In this document: piece after piece, positions 5,255 to 5,548 of the stretch
Layout of the letters: each line of letters opens with the position of its first letter
Position numbering within the stretch: the stretch's first letter is position 1
Source: an uncultured Parvimonas sp.
GTDB taxonomy: Bacteria > Bacillota > Clostridia > Tissierellales > Peptoniphilaceae
Assembly: GCA_902470455.1 (NCBI GenBank)
Contig: CABRGI010000065.1
Location: forward strand, 1-5,548
DNA length: 5,548 nt
Direction of reading: 5' to 3'
Translations under genes and position numbers: made by a program
The notes under the pieces: generated by a model
Databases searched by the model: none
Seen by the model: the letters and a program-made list of their open reading frames with translations, nothing else
Told to the model about the DNA's origin: nothing

Positions 5255-5548
5255 TTAAATATCTTTAATAATCTCTGATATGTAATCATTATTTAACCAA
5301 AAACATTGATGAGTCATTTTATCTCCGTTTGGTAATTGATCCATATCTGATTCACTACCATTACCATATCTTTTTCCGTTTATGAAATATGCACTCTTAC
5401 TAGAATGTGGTCTTAAATGAAAAACTTGTGTATCAGTTTTTTTAGGTAAATCATTCTCTATAATTTGCTTTCCAGAATCTAATTTTTTAACATTAAAGTT
5501 AACACCTTCTATAAATTTATTCTTGTAATTATTCCATTCAAATTTACC
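5255..5548 (-). CDS. Sau3AI/MutH-like type II restriction endonuclease, C-terminal part
   Basis: Only the last 97 residues are in the window; the frame is open to the edge and the 5' part lies beyond base 5548. The visible piece contains QVFHLRPHSSKS (fragment residues 41-52) and NGDKMTHQCFWLNNDYI (74-90). These resemble the end of the MutH fold (an LxxRP segment, then a basic-aromatic stretch with a conserved Leu-Asn) as seen in Sau3AI. Sau3AI has two MutH-like domains, the N-terminal one catalytic and the C-terminal one regulatory and DNA-binding. This fragment would belong to the second, so the active site cannot be checked here. Sau3AI cuts before the G of GATC and is blocked by C5 methylation. 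The TAA stop is 13 bases from the methyltransferase ATG, and its last bases form part of that gene's ribosome binding site, so translation is likely coupled. The family call rests on motif recognition, without a search. Confidence 0.8.
   Translation of the reverse strand, partial: GKFEWNNYKNKFIEGVNFNVKKLDSGKQIIENDLPKKTDTQVFHLRPHSSKSAYFINGKRYGNGSESDMDQLPNGDKMTHQCFWLNNDYISEIIKDI

Noticed and set aside
1..5548. CRISPR array, tRNA, rRNA or insertion sequence
   Set aside because: I saw no regularly spaced repeats, no tRNA-like cloverleaf with a CCA end, no rRNA sequence, and no transposase frame or terminal inverted repeats.

Overview
The window is AT-rich (roughly 30% G+C by eye) with strong AGGAGG-type ribosome binding sites, short intergenic gaps and sigma-A-like TATAAT boxes. 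This fits a low-GC Firmicute. The sequence style suggests an anaerobic coccus of the Peptoniphilaceae/Tissierellia type (Parvimonas, Peptoniphilus, Finegoldia), but no marker gene fixes the genus, so this is a guess.

Layout. Bases 1-136 are a leader with candidate -10 boxes and a perfect 9-bp inverted repeat. A plus-strand gene for a sodium:amino-acid symporter of the AGCS family follows (137-1510). A strong hairpin at 1534-1565 with T-runs on both strands ends this gene and also the convergent minus-strand gene. That second gene (3177-1585) encodes a YkpA/YbiT-type ABC-F ATPase and has its own near-consensus promoter at 3226-3254. Upstream of that promoter a second hairpin (3281-3312) ends a minus-strand operon that fills the rest of the window.

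The operon runs right to left. It starts with the last 97 residues of a Sau3AI/MutH-like restriction endonuclease, whose 5' part lies outside the window. Next, 12-13 bases later, comes a complete 414-residue C5-cytosine DNA methyltransferase. Last is a small membrane-protein gene that appears to be split by an in-frame TGA into a 31-codon head and a 157-codon body. The endonuclease and methyltransferase together look like a type II system of the GATC (Sau3AI) type. The GATC specificity is inferred from family resemblance and was not shown directly. The methyltransferase portion is visibly poorer in G+C than the two flanking housekeeping-type genes, which fits horizontal acquisition.

Nothing here is clearly a new system. 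The points most worth a second look are the TGA-split membrane protein coupled to the restriction-modification genes, the degenerate second ATPase site of the ABC-F protein, and the non-canonical substrate-loop sequence of the symporter.
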